A stretch of DNA of 64,000 nt from Alkalicella caledoniensis (GCF_014467015.1 NZ_CP058559.1:2418001-2482000), one strand, 5' to 3'; counted from the first letter of the stretch, positions 34,199-43,699 are shown. Program-made: numbers and translations. The notes: generated by a model not told the origin, from the sequence alone.

Positions 34199-34402
34199 CT
34201 ATAACTTAGGGGGGCGAGCACTCAACCAATAAACTAAACCGATGGGACCACCGAATAAAACTATTGCAGCTATTTTCCAGCCTGTTTTTCCTCTGCTTAT
34301 AGCATCTTTATAGGCCCAAAAGACTAGTGACAAATGTAAGAGATAAATAGCAAAACTAAATAAAGAATATATACCCCTATTTTCATAAAAAAAATTTATC
34401 AT
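34199..34402 (-). CDS. Small membrane protein, PLDc_N-like (67 aa)
   Basis: Two membrane helices (about residues 12-32 and 44-60) are followed by YWLSARPPKL. The segment WAYKDAISRGKTGWKIAAIVLFGGPIG (in part) matches the protein at 63291-63503, so the two are paralogs. The pattern resembles the small two-helix domain found before phospholipase D nucleases or as free proteins. AGGAGA precedes the ATG. Its promoter is the second copy of the 113-bp repeat at 34540-34652. The function is unknown. Confidence 0.75.
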   Translation of the reverse strand: MINFFYENRGIYSLFSFAIYLLHLSLVFWAYKDAISRGKTGWKIAAIVLFGGPIGLVYWLSARPPKL

Positions 34403-34539
34403 TTTTTTTCTCCTCTCTTTTAAAATTGCCTCTAACCTAAATTTAGAATAAATCTAGCTACTACGATTTATTTCTGAGTAGCTCGTTAAATTCCCTAAAG
34501 AGATAATTGAGAGTATAATTACAACATAGAGCTGTAAGA

Positions 34540-34652
34540 CATACCCTTTCGTGATTATCAGAACATTTTTATTATACTATTTTTAGATGATTTAATAAAT
34601 AAGTTATTTTAGTGCTTTAACTAAAATGAAGACAACTATATTTTTATAATCG
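34540..34652. repeat. 113-bp promoter-bearing repeat, copy 2
   Basis: This matches 34031-34143. Here it supplies a minus-strand promoter for the small membrane protein gene. The remainder of the 34403-34768 spacer holds no gene. Confidence 0.85.
34571..34599 (-). promoter_or_regulatory. Promoter of the small membrane protein gene
   Basis: Read on the minus strand: TTTATT, 17 bp, TATAAT, equivalent to the ABC-F promoter but with a weaker -35. Confidence 0.55.
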
Positions 34653-34768
34653 AGTGTTTTTATTGCAGGAATATTACGGTATTATGTCGAAAGATTTATA
34701 ATATAACTAATAATGGAGTTTTATAACTCAAGGCAAAAGGAAAATCAAAATATAAGGGGGAGTTTAAG

Positions 34769-36580
34769 TTGGATAAGAAAGTACTTGAAAGAAAAGACGT
34801 AGATCAATCACTTACATGGGACCTTACAGCAATTTATAAGACAGAAGAGGAATACGAGGCTGCAGTGAAAAAAGCCCAAGAATTAGTGGGAGAAATTGAA
34901 GCTACCTTCAAAGGCAAACTAAACTCTGCAGAGACCATTAACAACTGCCTAGACAAGCTAAAAAAAGCCATGGAGACCATGAATCTCGCAGGAACATTTG
35001 CAAATCTATCAGTTTCAGTAGATCAAGCTAACGGGGAAAATCAAGGAAGATACATGAAGTTCATGAATGTCATGTCGAGCCTAAGCAGTAAACTAAGCTT
35101 TGTAAGAAGTGAGATAATAGAAGCTGATGAAAGTATCATAGAAGAGGCCATATCTAGCTCTTCAGAAAACGCAAACTACCTAGAAGACATCAAGCAGGAA
35201 AAACAATACGCCCTTCATCCAGAAGTGGAAAGAGTGTTGTCTGCTTTATCTGGCACTTTAAATGCACCATACGGAATCTACAATAAAGCAAAACTTGCTG
35301 ATATGGATTTCGGAACCTTTACAGTTGACGGAAAAGAATATCCACTAAGCTTTGTGCTTTTTGAAAATGAGTGGGAATATGAAAATGATACAAAAGTACG
35401 TCATGCTGCCTTTGAAGCATTTTCTAAGAAAATCAAAGAGTACCAGCACACCATAGCAGCAGCATATCAGACACAAATACAAAAAGAAAAATCACTTGCT
35501 GATCTTAGGGGCTTTGAGTCTGTATTTGACAGCCTACTATTTCCACAAAGGGTTAGTAGAGAGCTATACAACAGACAAATAGATGTGATTATGGAAAAAC
35601 TAGCTCCTCATATGAGGAAATACGCTAAATTACTTCAAAAGGTACACAAGTTAGATAAGATGACATGGACAGATCTAAAGCTAGCTGTGGACCCAGCATT
35701 TGAACCAAAGGTATCTGTGGAAGAGTCTAAGCAATACATGTATGATGCTTTAGGTATCATGGGTGAAGACTATCTTGAGATGGTAAAAAGAAGCTATGAT
35801 GAACGCTGGGTGGACTTTGTTCAAAACAAAGGAAAGTCAACGGGAGCTTTTTGCGCAAGTCCCTATGGAAGCCATCCTTTTATATTAATTTCTTGGTCTA
35901 ACAGAATGGCAGAGGTTTTTGTTCTGGCTCACGAACTAGGTCACGCTGGACATTTCTACTTAGCTAATAGCCATCAAAATATCTTTAACACTAGACCTTC
36001 TATGTACTTTATAGAAGCACCGTCCACAATTAACGAAATGTTACTGGCAAATCACTTAATCAACACAAATGATGACCCGAGATTTAAAAGATGGGTTCTT
36101 TCCTCAATGGTAAGTAGAACATACTATCACAACTTTGTAACACACCTTTTAGAAGCTGCATACCAAAGGGAAGTTTACAAAATCATCGATGCTGGTGGAA
36201 GTGTTCAAGCTCCAAAGTTAAGCCAGCTTAAAAAGCAGGTCCTAGAACAGTTCTGGGGAGATACAGTGGAAATTAACGAAGGTGCAGAACTTACTTGGAT
36301 GAGACAACCTCATTACTACATGGGACTATACCCATACACCTACAGTGCAGGACTAACAATAGGCACACAAGTAAGTAAGAGAATACTAGCAGAAGGGCAA
36401 CCTGCTGTTGAGGACTGGAGAGAGGTATTAAAATCTGGTGGAACTAAATCCCCAGTGGAACTTGCTAAAATGGCAGGAGTAGATGTGACAACTGAAAAAC
36501 CACTTCTTGACACAATTGAATACATCGGAGAAATGATCGAAGAAATAATCAAAATAACCGAGGACCTAGGAGAGATATAG
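34769..36580 (+). CDS. pepF: Oligoendopeptidase F (M3 family)
   Basis: The 603-residue protein matches PepF in length and layout: helical N-terminal lobe (SLTWDLTAIYKTEEEYE), then the zinc site HELGH at 388-392 in VLAHELGHAGHFYLAN, and the third ligand Glu in IEAPSTINEMLLANHL. A YMGLYPYTYSAGL block follows. PepF cleaves short peptides in the cytoplasm. The start is a TTG with AAGGGGGA upstream; no in-frame ATG is better placed. It heads a peptidase cluster with M17 and S9 enzymes. Confidence 0.95.
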   Translation: MDKKVLERKDVDQSLTWDLTAIYKTEEEYEAAVKKAQELVGEIEATFKGKLNSAETINNCLDKLKKAMETMNLAGTFANLSVSVDQANGENQGRYMKFMNVMSSLSSKLSFVRSEIIEADESIIEEAISSSSENANYLEDIKQEKQYALHPEVERVLSALSGTLNAPYGIYNKAKLADMDFGTFTVDGKEYPLSFVLFENEWEYENDTKVRHAAFEAFSKKIKEYQHTIAAAYQTQIQKEKSLADLRGFESVFDSLLFPQRVSRELYNRQIDVIMEKLAPHMRKYAKLLQKVHKLDKMTWTDLKLAVDPAFEPKVSVEESKQYMYDALGIMGEDYLEMVKRSYDERWVDFVQNKGKSTGAFCASPYGSHPFILISWSNRMAEVFVLAHELGHAGHFYLANSHQNIFNTRPSMYFIEAPSTINEMLLANHLINTNDDPRFKRWVLSSMVSRTYYHNFVTHLLEAAYQREVYKIIDAGGSVQAPKLSQLKKQVLEQFWGDTVEINEGAELTWMRQPHYYMGLYPYTYSAGLTIGTQVSKRILAEGQPAVEDWREVLKSGGTKSPVELAKMAGVDVTTEKPLLDTIEYIGEMIEEIIKITEDLGEI

Positions 36581-36586
36581 GGGACA

Positions 36587-36624
36587 GGGTCAATGACTTT
36601 GTCGTAGGTCTGACTACAAGTTGA
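36587..36624 (+). mobile_element. Solo end remnant of an IS1182-type element
   Basis: About 33 of 38 bases match the right end of the IS at 30150-32082 (GTCAATGACTTTGTC followed by CTACAAG). As there, it directly abuts a terminator hairpin. No transposase remains. Confidence 0.6.
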
Positions 36625-36655
36625 AATATATGTGGCAATATGCCACATATATTTT
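36623..36655 (+). terminator. Terminator of pepF
   Basis: Stem AAATATATGTGGCA / TGCCACATATATTTTT with a three-base loop. Confidence 0.8.
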
Positions 36656-36686
36656 TATAAATACAGTGCTAACAAGGAGGAGTAAG

Positions 36687-38162
36687 ATGAATATAAAAGT
36701 ACTAGCTAAAAAACCAAGTGGAAATTACTCAGAAGCAATTATTATTCCTTTTTATGAAGGAATAAAAGCTGATGAGATTAATTTTCCTGTTAAAGAGGTA
36801 GAACAAGCAATAAGATACTTCGTTGAAGAAAATGAATTCAGTGGAAAGTTTAAAGAAGTGCAAGCTGTAAAGCTACCAAGAACAGAAAGCCCCAAAAAGG
36901 TAGTTCTAGTTGGCCTTGGTAAAGAAGAAGATTCAGATCTCGAAAAGCTTAGAAGGGTTTTCTCTAAGGCAGTAAAAGAAACCGCTGCTATGAAGCCCCT
37001 GGCAGTGGATGTAATACTGCCAACCAGTTTAGTAGAGGTAGCTGATGCCGTTAGAGCAATTACTGAGGGTCTATTACTAGGTAGCTATAAATTCCATAAG
37101 TACATTAAGGATAAAAAGGTAAACACCATTGAGGTAATCCATTTTATTACTGAAAATGTCGAATTAGTTGAAAGTGCAATGGAGGAAGGGGAAATTCTTG
37201 CTCAGTCTACAATACTAGCAAGGGATTTAGTGAACGAACCAGCCAATGTCCTAACTCCCCATAAAATGGCTGAAATAGCTGCAAAGACAGGAAGGGACAA
37301 TGGCTTTGAGGTAGAAGTATTCGAAGAAAATAAAATAGAAGAACTAGGTATGGTTGCATTCTTAACTGTGGGAAGGGCATCAGAAAACAGGCCAAGACTT
37401 ATTGTTATGAGGTATAAAGGAGATACAGAAAACCCCAATGAGATAATTGGTCTCGTGGGTAAGGGGCTTACTTATGACAGTGGGGGACTTTCCATAAAGC
37501 CTAAAGAGGGTATGCTTAATATGAAGTGTGACATGGGTGGAGCAGCCTCTGTCATAGGTGCCATGAAAGCTATTGCCTTATTGAAACCTAGGCTTAATGT
37601 CACGGCCATCGTAGCAGCTTGTGAAAACGCCATCGATGCCACTGCATATAGGGGTGGGGATATCATAAATACAATGGCAGGAAAAACAGTGTTTATAGGA
37701 AGTACCGATGCTGAGGGTAGATTAACACTGGCAGATGCCATCCATTTTGCCATAATGAATGAAAAAGTAACCAGAGTTGTGGATGTGGCCACATTAACCG
37801 GTGGAGCTGTGGTTGCCCTAGGTGCTCACGCAACCTTAGTAGTTTCCAATGACGATGAATTCTACAGTAAACTTGAAGCTTCGACAATTATTTCCGGGGA
37901 AAAGATTTGGAGAATGCCAACATTCGACGATTATAGGGAACAACTGAAATCTAAAGTTGCAGATTTAACAAATTCTGCGGGGAACCCACAAGCCATCACA
38001 GCGGCTATGTTTGTTGAAGAGTTTGTGCAAAAGAAACCATGGATTCATATGGATATAGCTGGAACTGCTTTTACAGGTAGCGACAGAGACTATATAGCAA
38101 CAGGTGGAACTGGTGTGGGTGTAAGGACCCTTTACCAATTAGTTAAAAATCTAAGTGAATAA
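36687..38162 (+). CDS. pepA: Leucyl aminopeptidase (M17 family)
   Basis: The 491-residue protein has the M17 N-terminal regulatory domain, then the catalytic domain. The latter has LVGKGLTYDSGGLSIKP (metal Lys and Asp), MKCDMGGAASVIGAM and the signature STDAEGRLTLADA. The two-zinc enzyme removes N-terminal residues from peptides, usually as a hexamer. I place the start at 36687 with AAGGAGG 6 nt upstream. The frame extends further upstream only through the pepF terminator. The S9 peptidase follows by 16 bp in the same operon. Confidence 0.94.
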   Translation: MNIKVLAKKPSGNYSEAIIIPFYEGIKADEINFPVKEVEQAIRYFVEENEFSGKFKEVQAVKLPRTESPKKVVLVGLGKEEDSDLEKLRRVFSKAVKETAAMKPLAVDVILPTSLVEVADAVRAITEGLLLGSYKFHKYIKDKKVNTIEVIHFITENVELVESAMEEGEILAQSTILARDLVNEPANVLTPHKMAEIAAKTGRDNGFEVEVFEENKIEELGMVAFLTVGRASENRPRLIVMRYKGDTENPNEIIGLVGKGLTYDSGGLSIKPKEGMLNMKCDMGGAASVIGAMKAIALLKPRLNVTAIVAACENAIDATAYRGGDIINTMAGKTVFIGSTDAEGRLTLADAIHFAIMNEKVTRVVDVATLTGGAVVALGAHATLVVSNDDEFYSKLEASTIISGEKIWRMPTFDDYREQLKSKVADLTNSAGNPQAITAAMFVEEFVQKKPWIHMDIAGTAFTGSDRDYIATGGTGVGVRTLYQLVKNLSE

Positions 38163-38178
38163 TTAAGGAGGGAAATGA

Positions 38179-40182
38179 ATGAAAAGTCTTAAGTTAGAGG
38201 AATTTACCCGCTATAAGTTTTTATCTGGTATTGAGTTATCACCAAAAGGAAAACATGCAGGGTTTGTAGTTCATGGGTCTAATCTAGAGGACAATAACTA
38301 CAACTCAAATCTATGGCTCTATAATCTTAAGTCCGAGGGGCTTACCCAACTAACTGCACTTGATAAAGAGAGTAACTTTATATGGTTAGAAGACGGAGAT
38401 AGTATCATATTCCCCACTGTGAGAGATGAGAAGGATAAGAAAAAGCTGGAATCAGGAGAAAGTTTTACACAATACTACAAAATAAATATAAATGGAGGAG
38501 AAGCTCAGAAATTCTTCAAAATTGATAAAAGGGTAACCTCCATAAAGCAAGTGGATCAAAGTAACTTCGCTTTTGCTGGAATTTTTGATCATAATGAAGA
38601 AGACCTATCTTCGTTAAATGAAGAAGAAAAAGCTAAGGAACTAAAAAAGAAAAAGGAAGAAAAAGACTATCAGGTTATAGAGGAGATTCCTTTTTGGAGT
38701 AATGGTGGAGGATTTACAAACAAAAAAAGAAACAGACTTTATATCTATGACCTAAAAACCAATGAATACAAAGCTATCTCAGAAGCTACCCATAGTGTAA
38801 ACACATATATTGTAAGCCCTAATAAAGGCAAAATTTTATTCACAACACAATCCTTTGAAGGAGTAGTATCCCTTAGTACGGGAATTTACTTATATGATAT
38901 AGCAACACAAAGTACTAAGACCCTTTTACAAGAAGGAGAGTATGCTTGTGGCTACACTGATTTTATAGATGAGGGAAGTATTGTATTTGCCGGAACAAAG
39001 GGAGAAGTATACGGAATGAATGAAAACAGGAAGTTCTTCCAGCTTGATATTGAAAGTGGAGAAGTAACTTGTCTAACCCCTGAGCTAGATGCGGGACTTT
39101 ACAACTCAGTTGGTTCAGATTGCCGCTATGGTGGATCAACATCTTATAAAGTAGAAGACGGAAACCTGTACTTTGTTACCACTGAAGGTGAAAACTCCTA
39201 TCTGAACAAATTGAATATCAAAGATAAGACAATCAAGAAAATAACCCATGGGGAAGGTTCCATTGATGGATTTGATGTAATAGGTGGGAATATTGTATTC
39301 ATAGGTCTGAGGGGACTAAAACTACAAGAGTTATATTCCTTGGAAGATCAAGAAAAGCAAATCACAAACTTTAACCAGTGGGTAATGGATGAAATTAAGC
39401 TGTCCATACCAGAAGCATTGACCTTTGAAAATAGTGATGGAATAACCATAGATGGTTGGGTACTTAAACCAGTGGACTTTGATGATAATAAAAAATACCC
39501 TGCCATACTAAACATCCATGGCGGACCAAAGACTGTGTACGGAACAGTGTTCTATCATGAAATGCAATACTGGGCAAATGAAGGTTACTTTGTGTTCTTC
39601 TGTAATCCAAGGGGCAGTGATGGAAAAGGCAATGAATTTGCTGACATTAGAGGTAAGTACGGAACAGTTGACTATGATGACTTGATGCAATTTACCGATG
39701 AGGTGTTAGCAAAATACCCGAACATCGATGAAGACAGAGTTGGTGTAACTGGTGGATCATATGGTGGATTTATGACAAACTGGATTATTGGTCATACCCA
39801 TAGATTTAAAGCTGCAGCATCTCAACGAAGTATCTCCAACTGGATATCGAAGTTTGGAACCACGGATATTGGTTTCTTCTTCGTGGATGACCAACAGGGA
39901 GGGACTCCTTGGAACAACGTTGACAAACTATGGTGGCACTCACCAATGAGGTATGCAGACAAAGTAAAAACTCCAACCCTCTTTATACACTCTGACGAAG
40001 ACTACCGCTGCTGGACTCCTGAAGCATATCAAATGTTTACTTCAATCAAATATCATGGAGTAGAAGCAAGAATGTGCATATTCAAAGGTGAAAACCACGA
40101 ACTAAGCAGAAGCGGAAAACCAAAACACCGTATAAGAAGACTAGAAGAAATAACAAACTGGTTTAACAGATACTTGAAGTAG
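38179..40182 (+). CDS. S9 family prolyl oligopeptidase-like peptidase
   Basis: The 667-residue protein has an N-terminal beta-propeller (about 1-400) and a C-terminal alpha/beta-hydrolase domain. The catalytic triad is visible as Ser527 (GVTGGSYGGFMTNW), Asp606 (HSDEDYRCW) and His640 (GENHELS). LNIHGGPKTVYG is the oxyanion region. It resembles acylaminoacyl-peptidase/YuxL enzymes, which release N-terminal residues or dipeptides. No signal peptide is present, so it acts in the cytoplasm. AAGGAGGG precedes the ATG. It completes the peptidase cluster. Confidence 0.93.
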   Translation: MKSLKLEEFTRYKFLSGIELSPKGKHAGFVVHGSNLEDNNYNSNLWLYNLKSEGLTQLTALDKESNFIWLEDGDSIIFPTVRDEKDKKKLESGESFTQYYKININGGEAQKFFKIDKRVTSIKQVDQSNFAFAGIFDHNEEDLSSLNEEEKAKELKKKKEEKDYQVIEEIPFWSNGGGFTNKKRNRLYIYDLKTNEYKAISEATHSVNTYIVSPNKGKILFTTQSFEGVVSLSTGIYLYDIATQSTKTLLQEGEYACGYTDFIDEGSIVFAGTKGEVYGMNENRKFFQLDIESGEVTCLTPELDAGLYNSVGSDCRYGGSTSYKVEDGNLYFVTTEGENSYLNKLNIKDKTIKKITHGEGSIDGFDVIGGNIVFIGLRGLKLQELYSLEDQEKQITNFNQWVMDEIKLSIPEALTFENSDGITIDGWVLKPVDFDDNKKYPAILNIHGGPKTVYGTVFYHEMQYWANEGYFVFFCNPRGSDGKGNEFADIRGKYGTVDYDDLMQFTDEVLAKYPNIDEDRVGVTGGSYGGFMTNWIIGHTHRFKAAASQRSISNWISKFGTTDIGFFFVDDQQGGTPWNNVDKLWWHSPMRYADKVKTPTLFIHSDEDYRCWTPEAYQMFTSIKYHGVEARMCIFKGENHELSRSGKPKHRIRRLEEITNWFNRYLK

Positions 40183-40290
40183 GAAAATAATTACAGGAAT
40201 TATAGGATGAACTAAACACTACTCCTACACTATCAAAACATACAAAACGCACTTAAATTTGTTAAGACCTAGTTCTTTAGCATCCAAGAG

Positions 40291-40396
40291 AAAGTCTGAC
40301 CTCAAAATGAGCATATTAACTTAAACATTATCATTAACTCTCGACGCAAGAGTTGGTACTGTGTAGTTAATATGCGGCGCATTAAAATGACTTTGT
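40291..40396. mobile_element. MITE-like deletion derivative of the IS1182-type element (about 105 bp)
   Basis: The left end (AAAGTC, TGACCT, GCATATTAA) matches the inverted right end of the IS at 30150-32082. The right end (TTAATATGC, AATGACTTTGT) matches its inverted left end. Between them is a small AACTCT/AGAGTT hairpin and no gene. The rest of the 40183-40503 spacer is empty. Confidence 0.6.
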
Positions 40397-40417
40397 TTCA
40401 TACAGAAATAGCTAAAC

Positions 40418-40456
40418 AAAAAGCTCCTTACCAAAAAATAGGTAAGGAGCTTTTTT
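40418..40456. terminator. Bidirectional terminator before the DeoR regulator
   Basis: Stem AAAAAGCTCCTTACC / GGTAAGGAGCTTTTTT. A-run and T-run allow use from both strands. Confidence 0.85.
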
Positions 40457-40503
40457 ATATTAGGAATCATGGATTCATGTATGTGTTTTATTTAGCTTTG
40501 TTA

Positions 40504-41238
40504 TTAGGCAAAAATAATATCTGTATCTTCAGCATCAAAATCCACTGTAGAATCTGTTATGATGGAAGCTTCTTTTAGGTCTCCATAGGTATAAAATTTT
40601 CTAACATTAAACTTCGATGTATCAGCTAATACAAAACACCTTTGGCTGGCCTTTATTACTGCTTTTTTTAATTCCCTGTCCACTAAGTTATTAGTTGTAA
40701 AACCACCAACACAGTGGATGCCCAATGTGCCTATAAAAGCCACATCGAAGTTCATCATACTAACCTTGTCAGCCATATCTTCACCTATAATCATGTTGTA
40801 ATCTGGTGTTGCATAGCCACCAAGGATATATGTCTTTATATTCTTCTCAAAAAGCTTTTGTATGTGGAAAAGTCCGTTTGTAACCACAGTTACGTTATTA
40901 GCTGTAATGCTCTCTATTAGATAGTAGCAAGTTGAGCCCGAATCTATGAAAATAAAGTCATTGTCTTTGATTAAGCTGGCAGCCTTTTTAGCAATCTTTC
41001 TTTTCTTATCAGTATCCTTTTTGAAAACTTCTTTTATATTTATAATATTATCTTCCCTAACTTCCATTTCAGCACCACCACGGGTTCGTTTTATAAGGCC
41101 TTGCTCTTCCATGGCTATAAGATCCCGCCTTACTGTAGATTTGGATATGTCAAAAGCATCCATTAAATCATGGACAGTGGCGGACTGGTTTTCCTTAAGA
41201 TAATTCAATATTTTACTCCATCTATCTATCAAAATCAT
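40504..41238 (-). CDS. DeoR/GlpR family transcriptional regulator
   Basis: The N-terminal winged helix (IDRWSKILNYLKENQSATVHDLMDAFDISKSTVRRDL) is typical of DeoR. The C-terminal sugar-phosphate sensor domain has the family blocks KKRKIAKKAASLI, FIDSGSTCYYL, VVTNGL and FVLADTSKFN. It probably represses a sugar or nucleoside operon; the ligand would be a phosphorylated sugar. It is divergent from the maltodextrin genes, but the LacI-type gene at 54071 is the better candidate for controlling those. Confidence 0.9.
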   Translation of the reverse strand: MILIDRWSKILNYLKENQSATVHDLMDAFDISKSTVRRDLIAMEEQGLIKRTRGGAEMEVREDNIINIKEVFKKDTDKKRKIAKKAASLIKDNDFIFIDSGSTCYYLIESITANNVTVVTNGLFHIQKLFEKNIKTYILGGYATPDYNMIIGEDMADKVSMMNFDVAFIGTLGIHCVGGFTTNNLVDRELKKAVIKASQRCFVLADTSKFNVRKFYTYGDLKEASIITDSTVDFDAEDTDIIFA

Positions 41239-41418
41239 ATTCTAGTCACCAACTTCTATAAATTGTTCAGAAAGGTTCATGCTTTGTTCATTTCCTTAAA
41301 TACTAACATTAAAATAAAGACAATGTCAATGAGGACACTTTTGAGCTTAAGTTTTACAACTAAAAGCCATCACTTATGAATATCCTTAGTCTTTATTTGC
41401 AAATTTTAAGAAAAGTAC

Positions 41419-41476
41419 TTTACCAATAAAATACTATGTGTTATATTAAAACTAGACTTGGGCAATCGTTTGCACG
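41419..41476 (+). promoter_or_regulatory. Promoter and LacI-type operator of the glucosidase operon
   Basis: TTTACC (41419-41424), 17 bp, TATATT (41442-41447). A palindromic operator GGGCAA-TCGT-TTGCAC (41459-41476) starts about 5 nt past the predicted transcript start. A half-site TTGTGCAATC follows near 41491. Confidence 0.65.
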
Positions 41477-41515
41477 GTGAAGAGATAACCTTGTGCAATC
41501 TTTTTCCCTAAACAT

Positions 41516-43699
41516 ATGGAAATCACTCTGATTGCCAAAAGAAGTGGGGGTGTCATTATAAAATCTTATTTAATGGAAAATGGTGTTAAAGTTTTTAGAT
41601 ATGGAGAACCCATAGAAACAGGGATTATACAAGGAAAAATGACAGCTACGGAGCTAAATGCCGATCTTGAGATTGAATTCAAAAAAAATAATAGTTCTAT
41701 AAACTTGCTGCTATCCCCTGAGGACATTGTCTATGGACTTGGTGCAAACTTAGGTGGAATAAATAAGCGAGGAAGAACTTATGAGTCATACTGTACAGAT
41801 GATCCAAGTCATACAGAAGATAAGACCAAACTATATGGTGCACATAATTTTTTTATCATATCTGGTGACGTCTCTAGGGGATATTTTATAGATTACCCTT
41901 CAATGATTAAGTATGACGTGGGCTTCAAAAAAACAGATATATTGAACATTGAGATTACTGATGAGAATTTTACTATATATATTATTGACGGTAAATCACC
42001 CAGTGAAGTTACATCAAAATTCCTAACAATAATTGGTAGAGCATATATACCTCCAAAGTGGGGTTTCGGATACTTTCAAAGTCGTTGGGGGTATAAGGAT
42101 AAAGGGGAAATATTAGATATTTACAATTCCTTTAAAGAAAATGATATCCCAATTGATGGTATTTACTTAGACTTAGACTACATGGAGAACTTTAAGGATT
42201 TTTCCATATCTGATGAAAGATTTAGTGACTTTAAAGAATTTGTTACGGATTTGAAGAAAGAAGGGTTATACCTAGTACCCATAATTGATGCAGGTGTAAA
42301 GGTAGAACCAGGGTATGACGTTTATGAAGAGGGGATAAAGGGAGACCACTTTTGTAAAGACATAAATGGAGATCCTTATGTAGCAGCCGTTTGGCCTGGC
42401 AAAGTGCACTTCCCCGATTTTCTAAAAGATGAAACTCAACACTGGTTTGGATCAAAATATAAGTTACTGACAGACGCAGGTATTGAGGGTGTTTGGAATG
42501 ACATGAATGAGCCTGCCATATTCTATGATACTAAAGCTTTAGATGAAGCCATAGAATATGCCATAGAATCAAAGGGGAAGAACCTTGATATTCATTCGTT
42601 TTTTTCACTAAAAGATAAGTTTACAAACCTAGCAAATAAGGATGCGTACTATAAAAGCTTTTATCATCTACTAGGGGATAAAACGCTATCCAATGATGAA
42701 GTCCACAATTTATATGGATTCTACATGACTAAATCTGCCAATTTAGGTCTTACAAAGCTTTTAGAAAATAAAAGGTTTCTCCTAATCTCCCGTGCGTCAA
42801 GTATTGGAATGCATAGGTTTGGTGGCATGTGGACCGGTGACAACTCATCATGGTGGTCACACCTAGAACTGAACATAAAGATGATGCCATCACTAAATAT
42901 GTGTGGATTTTTTTACACAGGTGCAGACACAGGGGGATTTGGTGGAAATTGTAGTGGCGAGCTACTTACTAGATGGCTTCAATTCAGTGTTTTTACACCA
43001 CTTTTGAGAAATCACTCAGCCATAGGGTGTAGAAATCAAGAGCCATTTAGCTTTGATGAACAAGTTACTAAAAACTCTAAGAATATAATTAAAGTAAGAT
43101 ATAGACTTCTTCCATATATTTATTCTGAGTACATGAAAGCTGTCAGTCAATATGAGTTGATGTTTAAACCCCTTGCATTTGAGTATGGAGAAAGCTTAGC
43201 CAAAGAGACAGAAGATCAACTTTTGTTTGGTAATGAATTGATGCTTACACCAGTACACAGTGCAAATCAAAAGGGAAGATATGTTTTCTTACCAGAAAAA
43301 ATGGCGGAGATAACTCTGGGTTCCGAAAGCTTAGAAGTGGAAATTAAATCTGACAAAATACACTATATGGATTATGGATTAGAAAATATAAAGTTTTACC
43401 TGCGGAAAAACAGTATTTTGCCATTAGTTAGACCATCTCAGAATGTAAAAAATATGGATACTAGTATGATGGATGTAGTTGCATATGTGGATGAAAAAGC
43501 TCATTACACTTTATTAGATGATGATGGGATAACATATGATTTTGAAAAAGGGGAAAAATTTGTCACAAACATCTCTATTGAATGGAAGAAAGATGATTAT
43601 GAAATTAATGTCTCTAACAACAATTCATCAGTGAAAGAGCTAAATTTCAAAGTCATTGATTCTAGAGGTAATATGACAGTAAAAAAAATAAATCTATAG
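41516..43699 (+). CDS. Alpha-glucosidase, glycoside hydrolase family 31
   Basis: The 727-residue protein has the GH31 layout: N-terminal beta-sandwich, (beta/alpha)8 barrel with PPKWGFGYFQSRWGY, nucleophile Asp329 in GVWNDMNEP and acid/base Asp442 in GMWTGDNSSWW. An ADTGGFGGN block and C-terminal beta domains follow. It hydrolyses alpha-1,4 (or 1,6) glucosidic ends of maltodextrins, retaining configuration. No signal peptide is present, so it acts on imported sugar. No clear ribosome site precedes this ATG, so the start is less certain; Met20 is an alternative. It heads an operon with malQ and the phosphorylase. Confidence 0.93.
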   Translation: MEITLIAKRSGGVIIKSYLMENGVKVFRYGEPIETGIIQGKMTATELNADLEIEFKKNNSSINLLLSPEDIVYGLGANLGGINKRGRTYESYCTDDPSHTEDKTKLYGAHNFFIISGDVSRGYFIDYPSMIKYDVGFKKTDILNIEITDENFTIYIIDGKSPSEVTSKFLTIIGRAYIPPKWGFGYFQSRWGYKDKGEILDIYNSFKENDIPIDGIYLDLDYMENFKDFSISDERFSDFKEFVTDLKKEGLYLVPIIDAGVKVEPGYDVYEEGIKGDHFCKDINGDPYVAAVWPGKVHFPDFLKDETQHWFGSKYKLLTDAGIEGVWNDMNEPAIFYDTKALDEAIEYAIESKGKNLDIHSFFSLKDKFTNLANKDAYYKSFYHLLGDKTLSNDEVHNLYGFYMTKSANLGLTKLLENKRFLLISRASSIGMHRFGGMWTGDNSSWWSHLELNIKMMPSLNMCGFFYTGADTGGFGGNCSGELLTRWLQFSVFTPLLRNHSAIGCRNQEPFSFDEQVTKNSKNIIKVRYRLLPYIYSEYMKAVSQYELMFKPLAFEYGESLAKETEDQLLFGNELMLTPVHSANQKGRYVFLPEKMAEITLGSESLEVEIKSDKIHYMDYGLENIKFYLRKNSILPLVRPSQNVKNMDTSMMDVVAYVDEKAHYTLLDDDGITYDFEKGEKFVTNISIEWKKDDYEINVSNNNSSVKELNFKVIDSRGNMTVKKINL

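Noticed and set aside
36621-36686. 22-residue extension of leucyl aminopeptidase
   Set aside because: It translates through the pepF terminator hairpin, while ATG 36687 has an ideal AAGGAGG.
37202-37887. Overlapping minus-strand frames in the aminopeptidase gene
   Set aside because: They are antisense shadows with no ribosome sites, while the plus frame has full M17 motifs.
40372-40578. 68-residue open frame after the S9 peptidase
   Set aside because: It spans the IS-derived mini-element and a terminator and overlaps the DeoR gene end.
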